A stretch of DNA of 64,000 bases from Roseateles sp. DAIF2 (GTDB taxonomy: Bacteria > Pseudomonadota > Gammaproteobacteria > Burkholderiales > Burkholderiaceae_C), in assembly GCF_015624425.1 (NCBI RefSeq), contig NZ_CP049919.1, positions 3,658,001 through 3,722,000 on the forward strand, in the 5' to 3' direction. A model generated the notes under the pieces. That model searched no databases and was not told the origin of the DNA. It was given only the letters and a program-made list of their open reading frames with translations. Position numbers and translations under genes: made by a program. Shown piece by piece: positions 43,095 through 51,869 of this stretch. Every line of letters starts with the position of its first letter. The first letter of the stretch is position 1.

Positions 43095-44192
43095 CTACAG
43101 CTCAGATCGGCCTAGTTCCTCACTACAGCCCGGAAGCACCAAGGACGCAAGGCGCTGCGCGAGTTGTGAGGCCGAGAGATGGGTGTACCGACTCAGCATA
43201 GACAAGCTCTTGTGGCCCGTTATGGCCTGGAGTTGCTGAACGCCGAGTTGCCCGGACGAGGCCCAAAACGTCGCGGCCGTGTGTCGCAACGCATGCAGCG
43301 GCAAGTCCACCGCGAAGGACTCGTCAGGCTCAATCCCCTCAGTCTTGCAATCGTCTTCGTACATTGCTCGCGCCCGCTTCACCGTGGCAATGAATCGGAT
43401 GCTGACGTACACCGCCGAGTTCAGCGGAAGCAACTGCGCATCGTCTTCCTTCGGCGCCAGCACCAGCAGACGGCGTAGCGCCTCGACCGAAACCGGGCAC
43501 AACGGGACATCACGAGCGCTGCCGTTCTTGGTCACGCTGAGGTGCGCCACCCGGGCCTCAAGGTCCACGTCGCAACGCCGCAGGCCGAACAGTTCGCCTC
43601 GCCTCATAGCACTGCGCGCAAGCAGCACGATAGCGGGCCTAATCCACACCGCCTTGCTACGGTCGGCTGCGGCCAGCAGGTAGCGCATTTCGTCGTCCGA
43701 CACCACTCGGGTCCTCGCAGGCGCCGGCTTCGGCCACACGATTAGGCTGGTAGGGTTGCGGTCGAGCCACTGTCGCTGCTTCACCGCATAGGTGAACACG
43801 CAAGACAACAGCGTGATGTCCTTGCGGACGGTCCCCGCACTCAGGCCGCGCTCCAGGAGGCCATCGCGCCATGTAGCCAGGTCATGCGGGGTAACGTGGT
43901 CGATGGCCTTGGTGGCCCACGGGAGTGCCTCGTAGGCGTCCCAATGCCGTTCGTAGTACGGCGCCCCACGCAGCTTCGCCCCAACGGTCTTACGGTACTC
44001 CTGGACTGCTTCCCGGAGGGTCGGTGCAGGCGCTTTCTCGGGCACCCATAGGCCCGCTTCAAGCTCCGCCTGAGTCTTGCGCCCCCAGCGCTCCGCATCG
44101 CTGCGCCGCTGAAACGTCTTGGAGACCGCCGGGGCGCCCTGGACGCGGACGCGCGCGAGGAATCTCCCTCCCCGTTCGACGATTGATGCCAT
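43095..44192 (-). CDS. int: Tyrosine site-specific integrase
   Basis: 365 residues. An N-terminal AP2-like arm-binding domain (SIVERGGRFLARVRVQGAPAVSKTFQRRSDAERW) and a SAM-like core-binding domain (about 57-150) lead to the catalytic domain: Arg197 (AMRRGEL), Lys222, His300 and Arg303 (LHALRHT), His327 (GHKS) and Tyr336 (RYTHLS). It faces left from the right repeat, as in elements whose attP adjoins int. A hairpin upstream may hide its ribosome binding site. It uses the 3' end of a response regulator gene, not a tRNA. Confidence 0.95.
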   Translation of the reverse strand: MASIVERGGRFLARVRVQGAPAVSKTFQRRSDAERWGRKTQAELEAGLWVPEKAPAPTLREAVQEYRKTVGAKLRGAPYYERHWDAYEALPWATKAIDHVTPHDLATWRDGLLERGLSAGTVRKDITLLSCVFTYAVKQRQWLDRNPTSLIVWPKPAPARTRVVSDDEMRYLLAAADRSKAVWIRPAIVLLARSAMRRGELFGLRRCDVDLEARVAHLSVTKNGSARDVPLCPVSVEALRRLLVLAPKEDDAQLLPLNSAVYVSIRFIATVKRARAMYEDDCKTEGIEPDESFAVDLPLHALRHTAATFWASSGQLGVQQLQAITGHKSLSMLSRYTHLSASQLAQRLASLVLPGCSEELGRSEL

Positions 44193-44193
44193 G

Positions 44194-44230
44194 CCAATGT
44201 TCCTTCTCGATCAAGTCGTTGGAACATTGG
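44194..44230 (-). promoter_or_regulatory. Hairpin that covers the int ribosome binding site
   Basis: CCAATGTTCC (44194-44203) and GGAACATTGG (44221-44230) are exact reverse complements with a 17-base loop, directly before the int ATG (44192). In the minus-strand transcript the arm next to the ATG contains AAGGAAC, so folding would sequester the ribosome binding site. The right arm also overlaps the arm-type site ACATTGGTGGCACA (44224-44237). Confidence 0.55.
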
Positions 44231-44311
44231 TGGCACAAGCGCCAAAAACAGCCTTCTGCGGTCAATTTCCGGGCGCCATCGATGCCGCCAAGCTGTTGAT
44301 TCCAAACAAGA

Positions 44312-44437
44312 ATCGCGAACCTGATGGGCATCAAGTGGTTCACCGTCAACGACCACATCAAGTCGATCTACAAGAAGCTCAATGTCTCGAGCCGCGCCGA
44401 GGCCGCGGTGCTGGCCAGCAAGCAGGGCCTGGTCTGA
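44312..44437 (+). repeat. Right attachment repeat: displaced original 3' end of the regulator gene
   Basis: Identical over 126 bases to 34655-34780. It encodes the last 41 codons of the response regulator, but without the rest of the gene, so it is a remnant. The native downstream sequence and terminator follow it. Confidence 0.95.
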
Positions 44438-44463
44438 GACCCTGACGCTAAATCTCGCCCAAC

Positions 44464-44497
44464 AAGGCCCGCCGCGATCGCTCGCCGCGGGCCTTTT
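44464..44497 (+). terminator. Displaced native terminator of the response regulator
   Basis: AAGGCCCGC (44464-44472) and GCGGGCCTT (44487-44495) with TTTT after. It lies 26 bases after the duplicated regulator stop. Before integration it would have ended the regulator transcript. Confidence 0.7.
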
Positions 44498-44568
44498 GCT
44501 TGGGGCGTACGTTGGGCCCGGGCGCTTTATGCTGGGCAGGCCTTGCCACCCACCACGGAGCGCCTGCC

Positions 44569-44841
44569 ATGCCCTCTTTTGCATTCACCACCACCCTCGT
44601 CACCAAGCTAGCCGCTGCCGGCGCCGGCCTCGCCCTGCTAGCAGCCGCCGGCGCCTGGCTGCTGCGCCCGGCGCCCGCGCAGGCACAGCCGGCTCCGCTG
44701 GGAGCCCCGGCGGCCTGCCAATGCACGGTCAGCGAGCTGAAGATCGGCGGCTCGAGCTATGCGCCGATCTCGAACTGTCAATGCGGCGCCCTGCAATGCG
44801 TCGCCTACGGCAGCAACCAGCTGCAATGCCTGCGCCCTTGA
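44569..44841 (+). CDS. Small secreted or membrane-anchored Cys-rich hypothetical protein
   Basis: 90 residues from the ATG at 44569 (GGAG 8 bases upstream). A hydrophobic segment (about 12-32) followed by AQAQ could be a signal peptide or an anchor. The C-terminal 42 residues hold six cysteines, in two CQC pairs plus two more, suggesting disulfides or metal binding in the periplasm. No family recognised. It lies just outside the element and is closed by a strong terminator. Confidence 0.6.
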   Translation: MPSFAFTTTLVTKLAAAGAGLALLAAAGAWLLRPAPAQAQPAPLGAPAACQCTVSELKIGGSSYAPISNCQCGALQCVAYGSNQLQCLRP

Positions 44842-44877
44842 GAACACCGCAACGCCAAACTCAAGCAAGCCAAAAAG

Positions 44878-44913
44878 GAAAAGGGCCGGTGTCTTTCGAC
44901 ACCGGCCCTTTAT
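44878..44913. terminator. Bidirectional terminator between the Cys-rich gene and tRNA-His
   Basis: AAAGGGCCGGTGTC (44880-44893) and GACACCGGCCCTTT (44898-44911) form a 14-bp stem with a TTTC loop. It serves the convergent tRNA-His as well. Confidence 0.85.
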
Positions 44914-44917
44914 GTTT

Positions 44918-44994
44918 TGGGGTGGCTAATGGGACTCGAACCCACGACAACCAGAATCACAATCTGGGACTCTACCAACTGAGCTATAGCCACC
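44918..44994 (-). tRNA. tRNA-His (GTG)
   Basis: A 77-base gene with the CCA end encoded (44918-44920). It has the extra 5' G(-1) typical of tRNA-His (GGTGGCTA), a D arm with AGCTCAGTTGGTAGAG, anticodon GTG in the loop TTGTGAT, and the T arm GGGTTCGAGTCCC. Confidence 0.97.
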
Positions 44995-45006
44995 GCAGAG
45001 CCTATG

Positions 45007-45034
45007 ATTATAAACAGAATTTAAGCGCTGCAAA
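45007..45034 (-). promoter_or_regulatory. Promoter of tRNA-His
   Basis: On the minus strand TTTGCA (45029-45034), 16 bases, then TATAAT (45007-45012), with the tRNA 5' end 12 bases further on. The -35 overlaps an inverted repeat (TTTAAGCGC at 45020-45028 with GCGCTTAAA at 45051-45059) in the ppiD-tRNA gap. Confidence 0.6.
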
Positions 45035-45093
45035 GAGATTTCTGCAATTTGCGCTTAAAAAGTTCTGCCTACCCTCTCGGCCACGCGCGCCGA

Positions 45094-47007
45094 TCAGGGC
45101 GCGACGCCCGATGCCGCCGCGCTGGCGGGCGCGGTGATCTTGGTCTTGTAATGCGTCTTCAGTGCGTTGTAGTAGGCCATCGACTCGGCCGCGGCCCAGG
45201 CCTGGGCGTACTGCTGGGTCGCACGCGCCTCGTCGATCACGGCCGGATCGCGCGGCAGCAGCTTGTTGATGCGGGCCACGACATACAGGCCTTCGCCGCT
45301 GTCGACGCCGACATAGGACGGCAGCTTCGCGACATCGGCGCGCAGCAGCTCGTTCAGCACCTTGGGCGGCAGATTGGCTGGCTTGGCGCGCGACACCACC
45401 AGCGGCGCCTCCAGGCCCGCGGCGTCGCCGCTCTTCTGCAGCGCGGCCAGGCGCTCCTTGCCCTGCTTGATGGCGGCCTCGCCGGCGAGCTTTTGCATCA
45501 GCTGGGCGCGCACCTGCGCCTTCACGTCGGCCAGGGCCGGCAGGCGGCTCGGGTTGTGCTGCACGACGCGGGCGGACGCGATCTGGTTGGGGCTGGTCTC
45601 GACCGCCTCGGTGTTGCGCTTGTTGCGCAGCGCGTCGTTGCCGAACACCGCCTCCAGCAGCTTGGCCGAGGCCAGCGGGCCGGTCGCGCCGGGTGCGGCC
45701 TGGCGCTGCACGACGGCGGTCTGGATCGTCAGCTTGAGCTTGTCGGCGGCCGGCTTCAGGCTGTCGGACTGCTCGTAGACCATATTGCTGAACTGCTCGG
45801 CGGCCTCGGAGTAGCGCTTCTGGGCCAGCTGCTTGCGCACCTCCTGATCCAGCTCGGCGCGCACCGCGTCGAAGCTCTTCTTTTCGCCGCCGCGCACGCC
45901 GGTCAGTTGGATGATGTGATAGCCGAAGTCGGACTCGACCACATTGCTGATCTCGCCCTGCTTCAGCGCATAGGCCGCGTCCTCGAAGGGCTTGACCATC
46001 GCGCCGCGCGGGAAGAAGTCCAGGTCGCCGCCGCGGGTGGCCGAGCCTTCGTCCTGCGAGTTCTTCTTGGCCAGCTCGGCGAAGCCGGCCGGGTTCTTGC
46101 GCGCCTCGGCCAGCAGCTCGTCGGCGCGGGCCTTGGCCTTGCTCTTGTCGGCGGCCGGCGCGTCCTTGTCGGCCTTGATCAGGATATGGCTGGCGCGGCG
46201 CTCCTCGGCGACCGTGTAGCGCGACTGGTTTTCCTCGTAGTACTTCTTCAGGTCCTCGTCGCTGACCGTGACGCCGCCCTTCAGCGACTCCAGGTCCAGC
46301 ACCAGGTACTCGATCTGCGCGGTCTCGGGCAGCTGGAAGCGCGCGCTGTTGGCGGGCTCCTTGTAGAAGGCCTCGACCTCCGCATCGCTCGGGTTCACCT
46401 GGGCCAGGAAGTTCTTGGCATCGAAGACCTGCAGCTGCAACTCGCGCTGCTGCAGCAGCGCGTCGAAGGCGGCCGCGGCGTTGGCCTTGCTGGCCACCGC
46501 GGTGCCGGCCACGCCCAGCATCACCTGGCGCAGGGTCAGGTCTTGCCGCAGGCGCTGCGCGAACATCTCCGAGCTCATGCCCTGGGCCTGCAGCATGTTC
46601 TTGTTGACGGTGCCGTCCGGGTTGCGCAGGAAGGCGAACTGCGGATCGGCGCGGAACAGCTGCTGCAGTCGCTCGTCGCTGATCGTCAGGTGCTGGCCGT
46701 TGGCGGCGGCGAGCATCACGCGCTCGCGCACCAGCTGGTCCAGGGCCTCGCGCTTCACCTCCGGCGAGTCCAGCAGCTTGGCATCCAGGTTCGGCATCTG
46801 CGAGCGCATGCGCTCCACCTGGTTGCGATGCGCGGCATCCCACTCGGCCTGGGTGATCTTGCGGCCGTCGACCGTGGCCACACCCTTGTTGCTGCCATCG
46901 ATGAAACTGCTGTAGCCCTCGACGCCGACCAGCACGAAGGCGGGCAGGATCAGGATCAGCAGGATGAGCTGGAACAGGCGATTGTGCTTGCGAACGAAAT
47001 CAAACAT
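45094..47007 (-). CDS. ppiD: Periplasmic folding chaperone PpiD (SurA/parvulin-type)
   Basis: 637 residues from the ATG at 47007 ([11 protein letters not shown]), the usual PpiD start, with GAGG upstream. One N-terminal membrane anchor (about 12-32) is followed by a SurA_N-like domain, a parvulin PPIase domain (about 250-355, [11 protein letters not shown]...[15 protein letters not shown]) and a C-terminal helical domain. It assists proteins leaving the Sec translocon. It follows the HU gene and tRNA-Val, similar to the hupB-ppiD order in E. coli. Confidence 0.95.
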   Translation of the reverse strand: MFDFVRKHNRLFQLILLILILPAFVLVGVEGYSSFIDGSNKGVATVDGRKITQAEWDAAHRNQVERMRSQMPNLDAKLLDSPEVKREALDQLVRERVMLAAANGQHLTISDERLQQLFRADPQFAFLRNPDGTVNKNMLQAQGMSSEMFAQRLRQDLTLRQVMLGVAGTAVASKANAAAAFDALLQQRELQLQVFDAKNFLAQVNPSDAEVEAFYKEPANSARFQLPETAQIEYLVLDLESLKGGVTVSDEDLKKYYEENQSRYTVAEERRASHILIKADKDAPAADKSKAKARADELLAEARKNPAGFAELAKKNSQDEGSATRGGDLDFFPRGAMVKPFEDAAYALKQGEISNVVESDFGYHIIQLTGVRGGEKKSFDAVRAELDQEVRKQLAQKRYSEAAEQFSNMVYEQSDSLKPAADKLKLTIQTAVVQRQAAPGATGPLASAKLLEAVFGNDALRNKRNTEAVETSPNQIASARVVQHNPSRLPALADVKAQVRAQLMQKLAGEAAIKQGKERLAALQKSGDAAGLEAPLVVSRAKPANLPPKVLNELLRADVAKLPSYVGVDSGEGLYVVARINKLLPRDPAVIDEARATQQYAQAWAAAESMAYYNALKTHYKTKITAPASAAASGVAP

Positions 47008-47062
47008 CGAGAACCTCAGATGGGGCCGCGACGCGCCGGACGGCGCCGCGCTCAAACACGAC

Positions 47063-47087
47063 AAAGGCGAACTCGCGGTTCGCCTTT
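47063..47087 (-). terminator. Terminator after tRNA-Val
   Basis: AAAGGCGAAC (47063-47072) and GTTCGCCTTT (47078-47087) form a 10-bp stem with a 5-nt loop. On the minus strand T-rich sequence follows (TTTGTCGTGTTT). Confidence 0.75.
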
Positions 47088-47111
47088 GCGTGCTGGCATT
47101 CTAGCCAGGTA

Positions 47112-47187
47112 TGGTGGGTGCTAACGGGCTCGAACCGCTGACCTACTCCGTGTAAGGGAGCCGCTCTACCAACTGAGCTAAGCACCC
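47112..47187 (-). tRNA. tRNA-Val (TAC)
   Basis: A 76-base gene with encoded CCA (47112-47114). The acceptor GGGTGCT pairs with AGCACCC, the anticodon loop is CTTACAC with anticodon TAC, and the T arm is GCGGTTCGAGCCCGT. It lies 28 bases after the HU gene and is probably co-transcribed with it. Confidence 0.97.
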
Positions 47188-47215
47188 GGTCGAAACCGGT
47201 AGGAAGACGCAAGCC

Positions 47216-47488
47216 TTAGTTGACCGCGTCCTTGAGCGCCTTGCCGGGGCGGAACTTCGGCACCTTGGCGGCCTTGATCTTGATCGTGTCGCCGGTGCGG
47301 GGGTTGCGGCCGCTGCGAGCCGCGCGCTTGCTGACGCTGAACGTTCCGAAACCCACCAGGGACACGCTGCCACTCTTCTTCAGCGTCGTCTTGACGCCGC
47401 CAATCAGCGCCTCCAGCGCACGCCCGGCGGCGGCCTTGGAAATATCGGCCTGCTTGGCGATGTGCTCGATCAGTTCGGACTTGTTCAC
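47216..47488 (-). CDS. hupB: DNA-binding protein HU
   Basis: 90 residues from a GTG at 47488 behind GAGGGGG. The helical dimerisation body ([28 protein letters not shown]) and the beta arm with [14 protein letters not shown] carrying the intercalating Pro are intact. It is an abundant nucleoid protein that bends DNA. The subtype (HU-beta) is inferred from position upstream of tRNA-Val and ppiD. Confidence 0.95.
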   Translation of the reverse strand: MNKSELIEHIAKQADISKAAAGRALEALIGGVKTTLKKSGSVSLVGFGTFSVSKRAARSGRNPRTGDTIKIKAAKVPKFRPGKALKDAVN

Positions 47489-47667
47489 AAATAACCCCCT
47501 CAAAAGGATTTGGAGATGGCTCGCTTGGCGTTCCGCGCCGTGATGGCATTGGGCTCGGGGAAGCGGATTCTAGACGTATTCGCAGCGCCCGCTGAGCAGG
47601 GACAAGTCCCGATACAAAGACGGGGCTCGCCGGTCGCCCGCGCCGGGCGATTTCAACCCCCGTCGCT

Positions 47668-48552
47668 TCATGCGCGCCGCACCACCCAGAACACGCCCAG
47701 CGCGCTGAGCCCCATGCCGCACCAGGCCAGCGGCCCAACCGGCTCGCCGAACAGCAGCCAGGCCAGCAGCGCCGCACAGGGCGGGGTCAGGTACATCAGG
47801 CTGGTCACGCGCGTCGCCGCGCCGCGCTGCAAGAGCAGGTAGAGCAGCGAGCTGCCGCCCAGGGTCAGCACCAGCACCGACCAGGCCAGCGCGAGCATCA
47901 GGTCGCGGTGCCAGACCATGGGCTCATGCTCCAGCCCCCAGGCCAGCGGCGCGCTCAGCAGGGTCGCGGCCAGCAGCTGGATCAGCAGCGCGCTGCGCGC
48001 ATCGCAGGGCTTGACGAAGCGCTTCTGATACAGCGCGCCGACCGTGATCGCCGCCAGCGCGGCGCAGGCCAGCGCCAGATTCGCCGCGTTCAACCCGCCC
48101 GCGCCGAGCTTGCCGCCGACCACCAGCACCAGCCCGGCAAAGCCCAGCAGCAAGCCCCACCATTGCAGGCCGCGCAGCGGCTCGCCGCGCTTGTTCAGCC
48201 ACAGCGCGGTCAGCAGCGGCTGCAGCCCGGCGATCAGGGCCATCGTGCCGGCGCCCATGCCCTGCTTGACCGCGGCCCAGCCGCCGATCAGATAGAGCGC
48301 ATGGGTGGTGAAGCCCAGCACCGCCAGATGCAGCCATTGGCGCGGCTCGGTCGGCCAGGCGGCGCCGGCCAGCCAGACCCAGAGGCCGAAGCAGGCGCTG
48401 GAGATCGCGAAGCGCAGGGCCAGGAAGCCGATCGGCGGCGCATGCGGCATGCCCAGCCGGGCCGCCACGAAACCGGTGCACCAGATCGCGACGAACAGCG
48501 CCGGCATCAGCGCCACCCAGCGCGCCGGCGCCGCACCGGCGGGCGCGCTCAC
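47668..48552 (-). CDS. EamA/DMT family transporter
   Basis: 294 residues from a GTG at 48552 that overlaps the pgsA stop (GTGA). Ten predicted membrane helices in two EamA repeats (first near VAIWCTGFVAARLGM, second near LACAALAAITVGALYQKRFVK). It probably exports or imports a small metabolite; the substrate cannot be told. Coupled to pgsA by overlap, probably without functional meaning. Confidence 0.85.
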   Translation of the reverse strand: MSAPAGAAPARWVALMPALFVAIWCTGFVAARLGMPHAPPIGFLALRFAISSACFGLWVWLAGAAWPTEPRQWLHLAVLGFTTHALYLIGGWAAVKQGMGAGTMALIAGLQPLLTALWLNKRGEPLRGLQWWGLLLGFAGLVLVVGGKLGAGGLNAANLALACAALAAITVGALYQKRFVKPCDARSALLIQLLAATLLSAPLAWGLEHEPMVWHRDLMLALAWSVLVLTLGGSSLLYLLLQRGAATRVTSLMYLTPPCAALLAWLLFGEPVGPLAWCGMGLSALGVFWVVRRA

Positions 48553-49115
48553 TTGGCCTTGGCGCGGATCTCGGGCAGCGCTTTCTGCAGGTAGTACACC
48601 ATCGACCAGATGGTCAGCACCACCGCCGCGTACAGCAGCCAGGTGCCCCACAGCCGGGTGTCGATCAGGCCGAACAGGCGGCCGTCGAACAGCAGGAAGG
48701 GAATCGCCACCATCTGTGCGGTGGTCTTCAGCTTGCCGACCATGTGCACCGCGACGCTGCGCGAGGCGCCGATCTGCGCCATCCATTCACGCAGCGCCGA
48801 GATCGCGATCTCGCGTCCGACGATCACGAAGGCCACCAGCGCATTGACCCGCCCCAGCTCCAGCAGCACCAGCAGCGCCGCGCAGACCAGGAACTTGTCG
48901 GCCACCGGATCGAGGAAGGCGCCGAAGGAGGAGGTCTGGTTCAGCTTGCGCGCCAGATAGCCGTCCAGCCAGTCGGTCAGCGCCACCAGGATGAACAGCA
49001 CGGTGGCGAACAGATTCTGATGCGCCGGCGCCAGTTCCAGATAGAACACCCCGACGATCAGCGGAATCGCGACGATGCGGGCCCAGGTCAGCAGGGTTGG
49101 CAGGGTGAAAAACAT
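48549..49115 (-). CDS. pgsA: CDP-diacylglycerol-glycerol-3-phosphate 3-phosphatidyltransferase
   Basis: 188 residues. The CDP-alcohol phosphotransferase signature DG-x2-AR-x8-G-x3-D-x3-D is present in DWLDGYLARKLNQTSSFGAF and the DPVADK that follows. Five or so membrane helices. It makes phosphatidylglycerol-phosphate, the precursor of phosphatidylglycerol and cardiolipin. It is downstream of uvrC, a common neighbourhood in proteobacteria. Confidence 0.95.
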   Translation of the reverse strand: MFFTLPTLLTWARIVAIPLIVGVFYLELAPAHQNLFATVLFILVALTDWLDGYLARKLNQTSSFGAFLDPVADKFLVCAALLVLLELGRVNALVAFVIVGREIAISALREWMAQIGASRSVAVHMVGKLKTTAQMVAIPFLLFDGRLFGLIDTRLWGTWLLYAAVVLTIWSMVYYLQKALPEIRAKAK

Positions 49116-49190
49116 GCGGGCATTGTGCCCGAGCCTGGAGCCTCTCCAGGCGATGTCGCTTTCATGCCAACGCCGGTGTGGCGCCCGGCC

Positions 49191-49730
49191 TCACTGGTCC
49201 AGCGTGCGCGGCTTGAAATGGCGCTGGTCGTTGAACAGGAAGGTCTCGCTGAACTTCCAGGGCTTGGGCATGCGCGACACATCGCCGAAGGGCGCGGCGC
49301 GGTGCAACGCGTCGATCGCCAGCTGCACCGTGTCGCGCGCCTGGCCGGGGTAGCGCAGCACATGGATGTGCTTGATGCTGCCGTTGGCATGCAGCTCGAC
49401 CTCCAGCACCGGAATCGCCAGCAGCGGCTCCGGCACCTCGCCCAGATAGACCCGGCCCGGGTTGGCCGCGACCAGGCGCTCGGCCGCCTGCACCCGCAGC
49501 TCCAGCGCATTGCGCACCGGCCGCGGTGGCCCCAGCTTGGGCTGCGCCGGCTCGGGCGCCGGCGCGCCGGGTCGCGCCCCCTCGCCGGAGGGCTGGGTCG
49601 GGCTGGGCGCGGGCTGGGCCGTCGGCCCCTGCGCGCCGGGGCGCGGCACCGAACAGCCGGCCAGCGCCGCCAGGGCGCCGAGGCTGAGCCAGGTGGCCAG
49701 GCGGCCGAGGGTGGTCTCGAAACGGGTCAC
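49191..49730 (-). CDS. Lipoprotein with a TonB-C-like C-terminal domain
   Basis: 179 residues from a GTG at 49730. The signal peptide ends in the lipobox LAGC. A Pro/Ala/Gly-rich linker (about 28-72) leads to a C-terminal region (VEVELHANGSIKHIHVLRYPG...FSETFLFNDQRHFKP) whose shape resembles a TonB C-terminal domain. A role in envelope function is likely, but no partner is evident. It lies between uvrC and pgsA, on the same strand. Confidence 0.65.
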   Translation of the reverse strand: MTRFETTLGRLATWLSLGALAALAGCSVPRPGAQGPTAQPAPSPTQPSGEGARPGAPAPEPAQPKLGPPRPVRNALELRVQAAERLVAANPGRVYLGEVPEPLLAIPVLEVELHANGSIKHIHVLRYPGQARDTVQLAIDALHRAAPFGDVSRMPKPWKFSETFLFNDQRHFKPRTLDQ

Positions 49731-49775
49731 GGGGATCTTCTTTCCTGAGTCTCAAACATTCTTCATGCGCGCCGC

Positions 49776-51836
49776 TCAGTGCAGCGCGCGGTAAATTTCT
49801 TCAGCCAGCTCGCGCGAGATGCCCTTGACGCTGCACAACTCATCAACGCTGGCGGCGGCCACGCCGCGGACACCACCGAAGCGCTGCAGCAGCTGGGCGC
49901 GCTTCTTCGGCCCGACGCCCGGCACATCCTCCAGCCTGGAGCCGCCGGTGCGGGCCGAGGCGCGCTTGGCGCGCATGCCGGTGATCGCGAAGCGGTGCGC
50001 CTCGTCGCGGATCTGCGCCACCAGCATCAGCGCGGCCGAGTCGCGGCCGAGATAGACCTTCTCGCGCCCGTCGGCGAACACCAGCTCCTCCAGGCCGACC
50101 TTGCGGCCCTCGCCCTTCTCGACGCCGACGATCAGCGACAGGTCCAGGCCCAGCTCCTCGAACACCTCGCGCGCCATCGCGACCTGGCCCTTGCCGCCGT
50201 CCACCAGCACCAGATCCGGCAGCCGGCCGGTGCCGAGCTGCGCCGCCTCGGCCAGCTTGCTGTAGCGGCGCGTCAGCACCTGGCGCATCGCCGCATAGTC
50301 GTCGCCGCCGGTGATGCCCTCGATGTTGTAGCGCCGGTACTGGCTGCTCTGCATCTGATGCCCTTCGAACACCACGCAGGAGGCCATCGTCGCCTCGCCG
50401 GCCGTGTGGCTGATGTCGAAACACTCGACGCGGAAAGCATCCGGCTCGGCCACGCTGAGGTCCAGCGCGTCCAAGAGCGCCTGGGTGCGGGCCTGCTGCG
50501 AGCCCTCCTCGGACAGCAGACGCGCCAGCGCCAGCTCGGCCCCCTTGACGCACATCTCCTGCCAGATGCGACGCTGGCCGCGCGGCTGGGCCTGGGTCGT
50601 GATCTTGTAGCCGGCCTGGGCGGTCAGCGCCTCGGCCAGGCCCTCGTCGACCGGCTCGCTGACGACGATCAGCGAGGGCACCTGCGCATCCAGGTAATGC
50701 TGGGCCATGAAAGCCTCCAGCACCTGGCGCTCGGGCGAGCTGCGCGGTGCCTCAGCGCCCTCATCACCCTCATTGCCCTCGTCCTCCACATCGGCCAGCC
50801 GCACCGCGGTGGCCTCCTCCACATGCTTGGGGAAGTAGGCGCGGTCGCCCAGATGCCGGCCGCCGCGCACCATCGCCAGGTTGACGCAGGCGCGGCCGCC
50901 CTGCACCTTGACGGCCAGGATGTCGACATCGCGGTCGCGCCCGGTGGCGCTGTTCTCGTCCACCGCCTGCTGCTGCAGCACCTTGGCCAGCGACTGGATC
51001 TGGTTGCGCACCTCGGCCGCCAACTCGTACTCGAACTTCTCGGCATGCGACATCATCAGCGCCTGCAGGCCATCCATCACCTCCTGGGTCTCGCCCAGCA
51101 GGAAGCGTTCGGCATTGCTGACATCGCGCCGGTATTCCTCGGTCTGCCCCTCGGGCACGCAGGGGCCGGAGCAGCGCCGGATCTGGTACAGCAGGCAGGG
51201 CCGGCTGCGGTTGTTGAAGACCGTGTCCTCGCAGGTGCGCAGGCGGAACACCTTCTGGATCAGCTGGATCGACTCCTTCACCGCCCAGGCGCTCGGGAAG
51301 GGGCCGAAGTAGCGGTGCCGCTTGTCGACCGCGCCGCGGTAGTAGCTGACCCGCGGCCAGGCATGGCCCGAGAGGCGCAGATAGGGATAGCTCTTGTCGT
51401 CGCGGAACAGGATGTTGAACTTGGGGTTCAACGCCTTGATCAGGTTGTTCTCCAGCAGCAGGGCCTCGGCCTCGGTGCGCACCACCGTGGTCTCGAGCCG
51501 CGCGATGCGCGCCACCATCAGGCCGATGCGGGTGCCGCCATGGTCCTTCTGGAAATAGCTGGAGACGCGCTTCTTCAGGCTTTTGGCCTTGCCGACATAC
51601 AGCACCTGGTCCTGCGCGTCGAAGTAGCGGTAGACGCCCGGCAGCCCCGGCAGCGCCGCCACCTCGGCCAGCAGTTTGTCACGCACCGCGCGCGCCGCCG
51701 CCTCCACCTCGGCCACGCGCTGCGCCTCGGCCGCCTCGATCTGCGCGCGCTCCTCGGCCCATTGGGCTTGCTGCTGGGCGCCGAGTTGCGCGGTGTCGGT
51801 CGGATCGGTGGCGGGCGGAACGCTGCTGGCTTGCAT
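49776..51836 (-). CDS. uvrC: Excinuclease ABC subunit C
   Basis: 686 residues from the ATG at 51836; the frame upstream is antisense to earP and is rejected. An Ala/Glu/Gln-rich N-terminal extension of about 45 residues precedes the GIY-YIG domain ([30 protein letters not shown]) that makes the 3' cut. A Cys-rich segment, a UvrB-binding segment, the RNase H-like domain for the 5' cut ([11 protein letters not shown] and [10 protein letters not shown]) and a C-terminal HhH pair follow. It acts in nucleotide excision repair. An acidic insert ([14 protein letters not shown]) is unusual. Confidence 0.97.
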   Translation of the reverse strand: MQASSVPPATDPTDTAQLGAQQQAQWAEERAQIEAAEAQRVAEVEAAARAVRDKLLAEVAALPGLPGVYRYFDAQDQVLYVGKAKSLKKRVSSYFQKDHGGTRIGLMVARIARLETTVVRTEAEALLLENNLIKALNPKFNILFRDDKSYPYLRLSGHAWPRVSYYRGAVDKRHRYFGPFPSAWAVKESIQLIQKVFRLRTCEDTVFNNRSRPCLLYQIRRCSGPCVPEGQTEEYRRDVSNAERFLLGETQEVMDGLQALMMSHAEKFEYELAAEVRNQIQSLAKVLQQQAVDENSATGRDRDVDILAVKVQGGRACVNLAMVRGGRHLGDRAYFPKHVEEATAVRLADVEDEGNEGDEGAEAPRSSPERQVLEAFMAQHYLDAQVPSLIVVSEPVDEGLAEALTAQAGYKITTQAQPRGQRRIWQEMCVKGAELALARLLSEEGSQQARTQALLDALDLSVAEPDAFRVECFDISHTAGEATMASCVVFEGHQMQSSQYRRYNIEGITGGDDYAAMRQVLTRRYSKLAEAAQLGTGRLPDLVLVDGGKGQVAMAREVFEELGLDLSLIVGVEKGEGRKVGLEELVFADGREKVYLGRDSAALMLVAQIRDEAHRFAITGMRAKRASARTGGSRLEDVPGVGPKKRAQLLQRFGGVRGVAAASVDELCSVKGISRELAEEIYRALH

Positions 51837-51869
51837 GGGGCGGGATTGTGCCGCCAGATAATTCATCGG

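Larger units (their letters stand above)
34655..44437 (+). mobile_element. 9.66-kb integrative element in a response regulator gene
   Basis: Bounded by perfect 126-bp direct repeats. It contains a tyrosine integrase beside the right repeat, arm-type repeats inside both ends, a serine recombinase and mostly unknown cargo. Its GC content is visibly lower than the flanks, and its genes are more loosely packed. There is no conjugation, capsid or packaging gene, so it is a small non-conjugative island or satellite-like element. Excision would restore the regulator with its own terminator at 44464-44497. Confidence 0.92.

Noticed and set aside
44119..44445. A frame that reads through the right attachment repeat
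   Set aside because: It only carries the remnant of the regulator's 3' end in another frame, antisense to int; no start signal.
44918..44994. tRNA-His as the attachment site of the element
   Set aside because: No part of the tRNA is repeated at the left end; the perfect repeat ends at 44437, before the tRNA.
49779..51869. A very long frame that continues into EarP from the left
   Set aside because: It is antisense to uvrC; EarP homologues start at about 51870.
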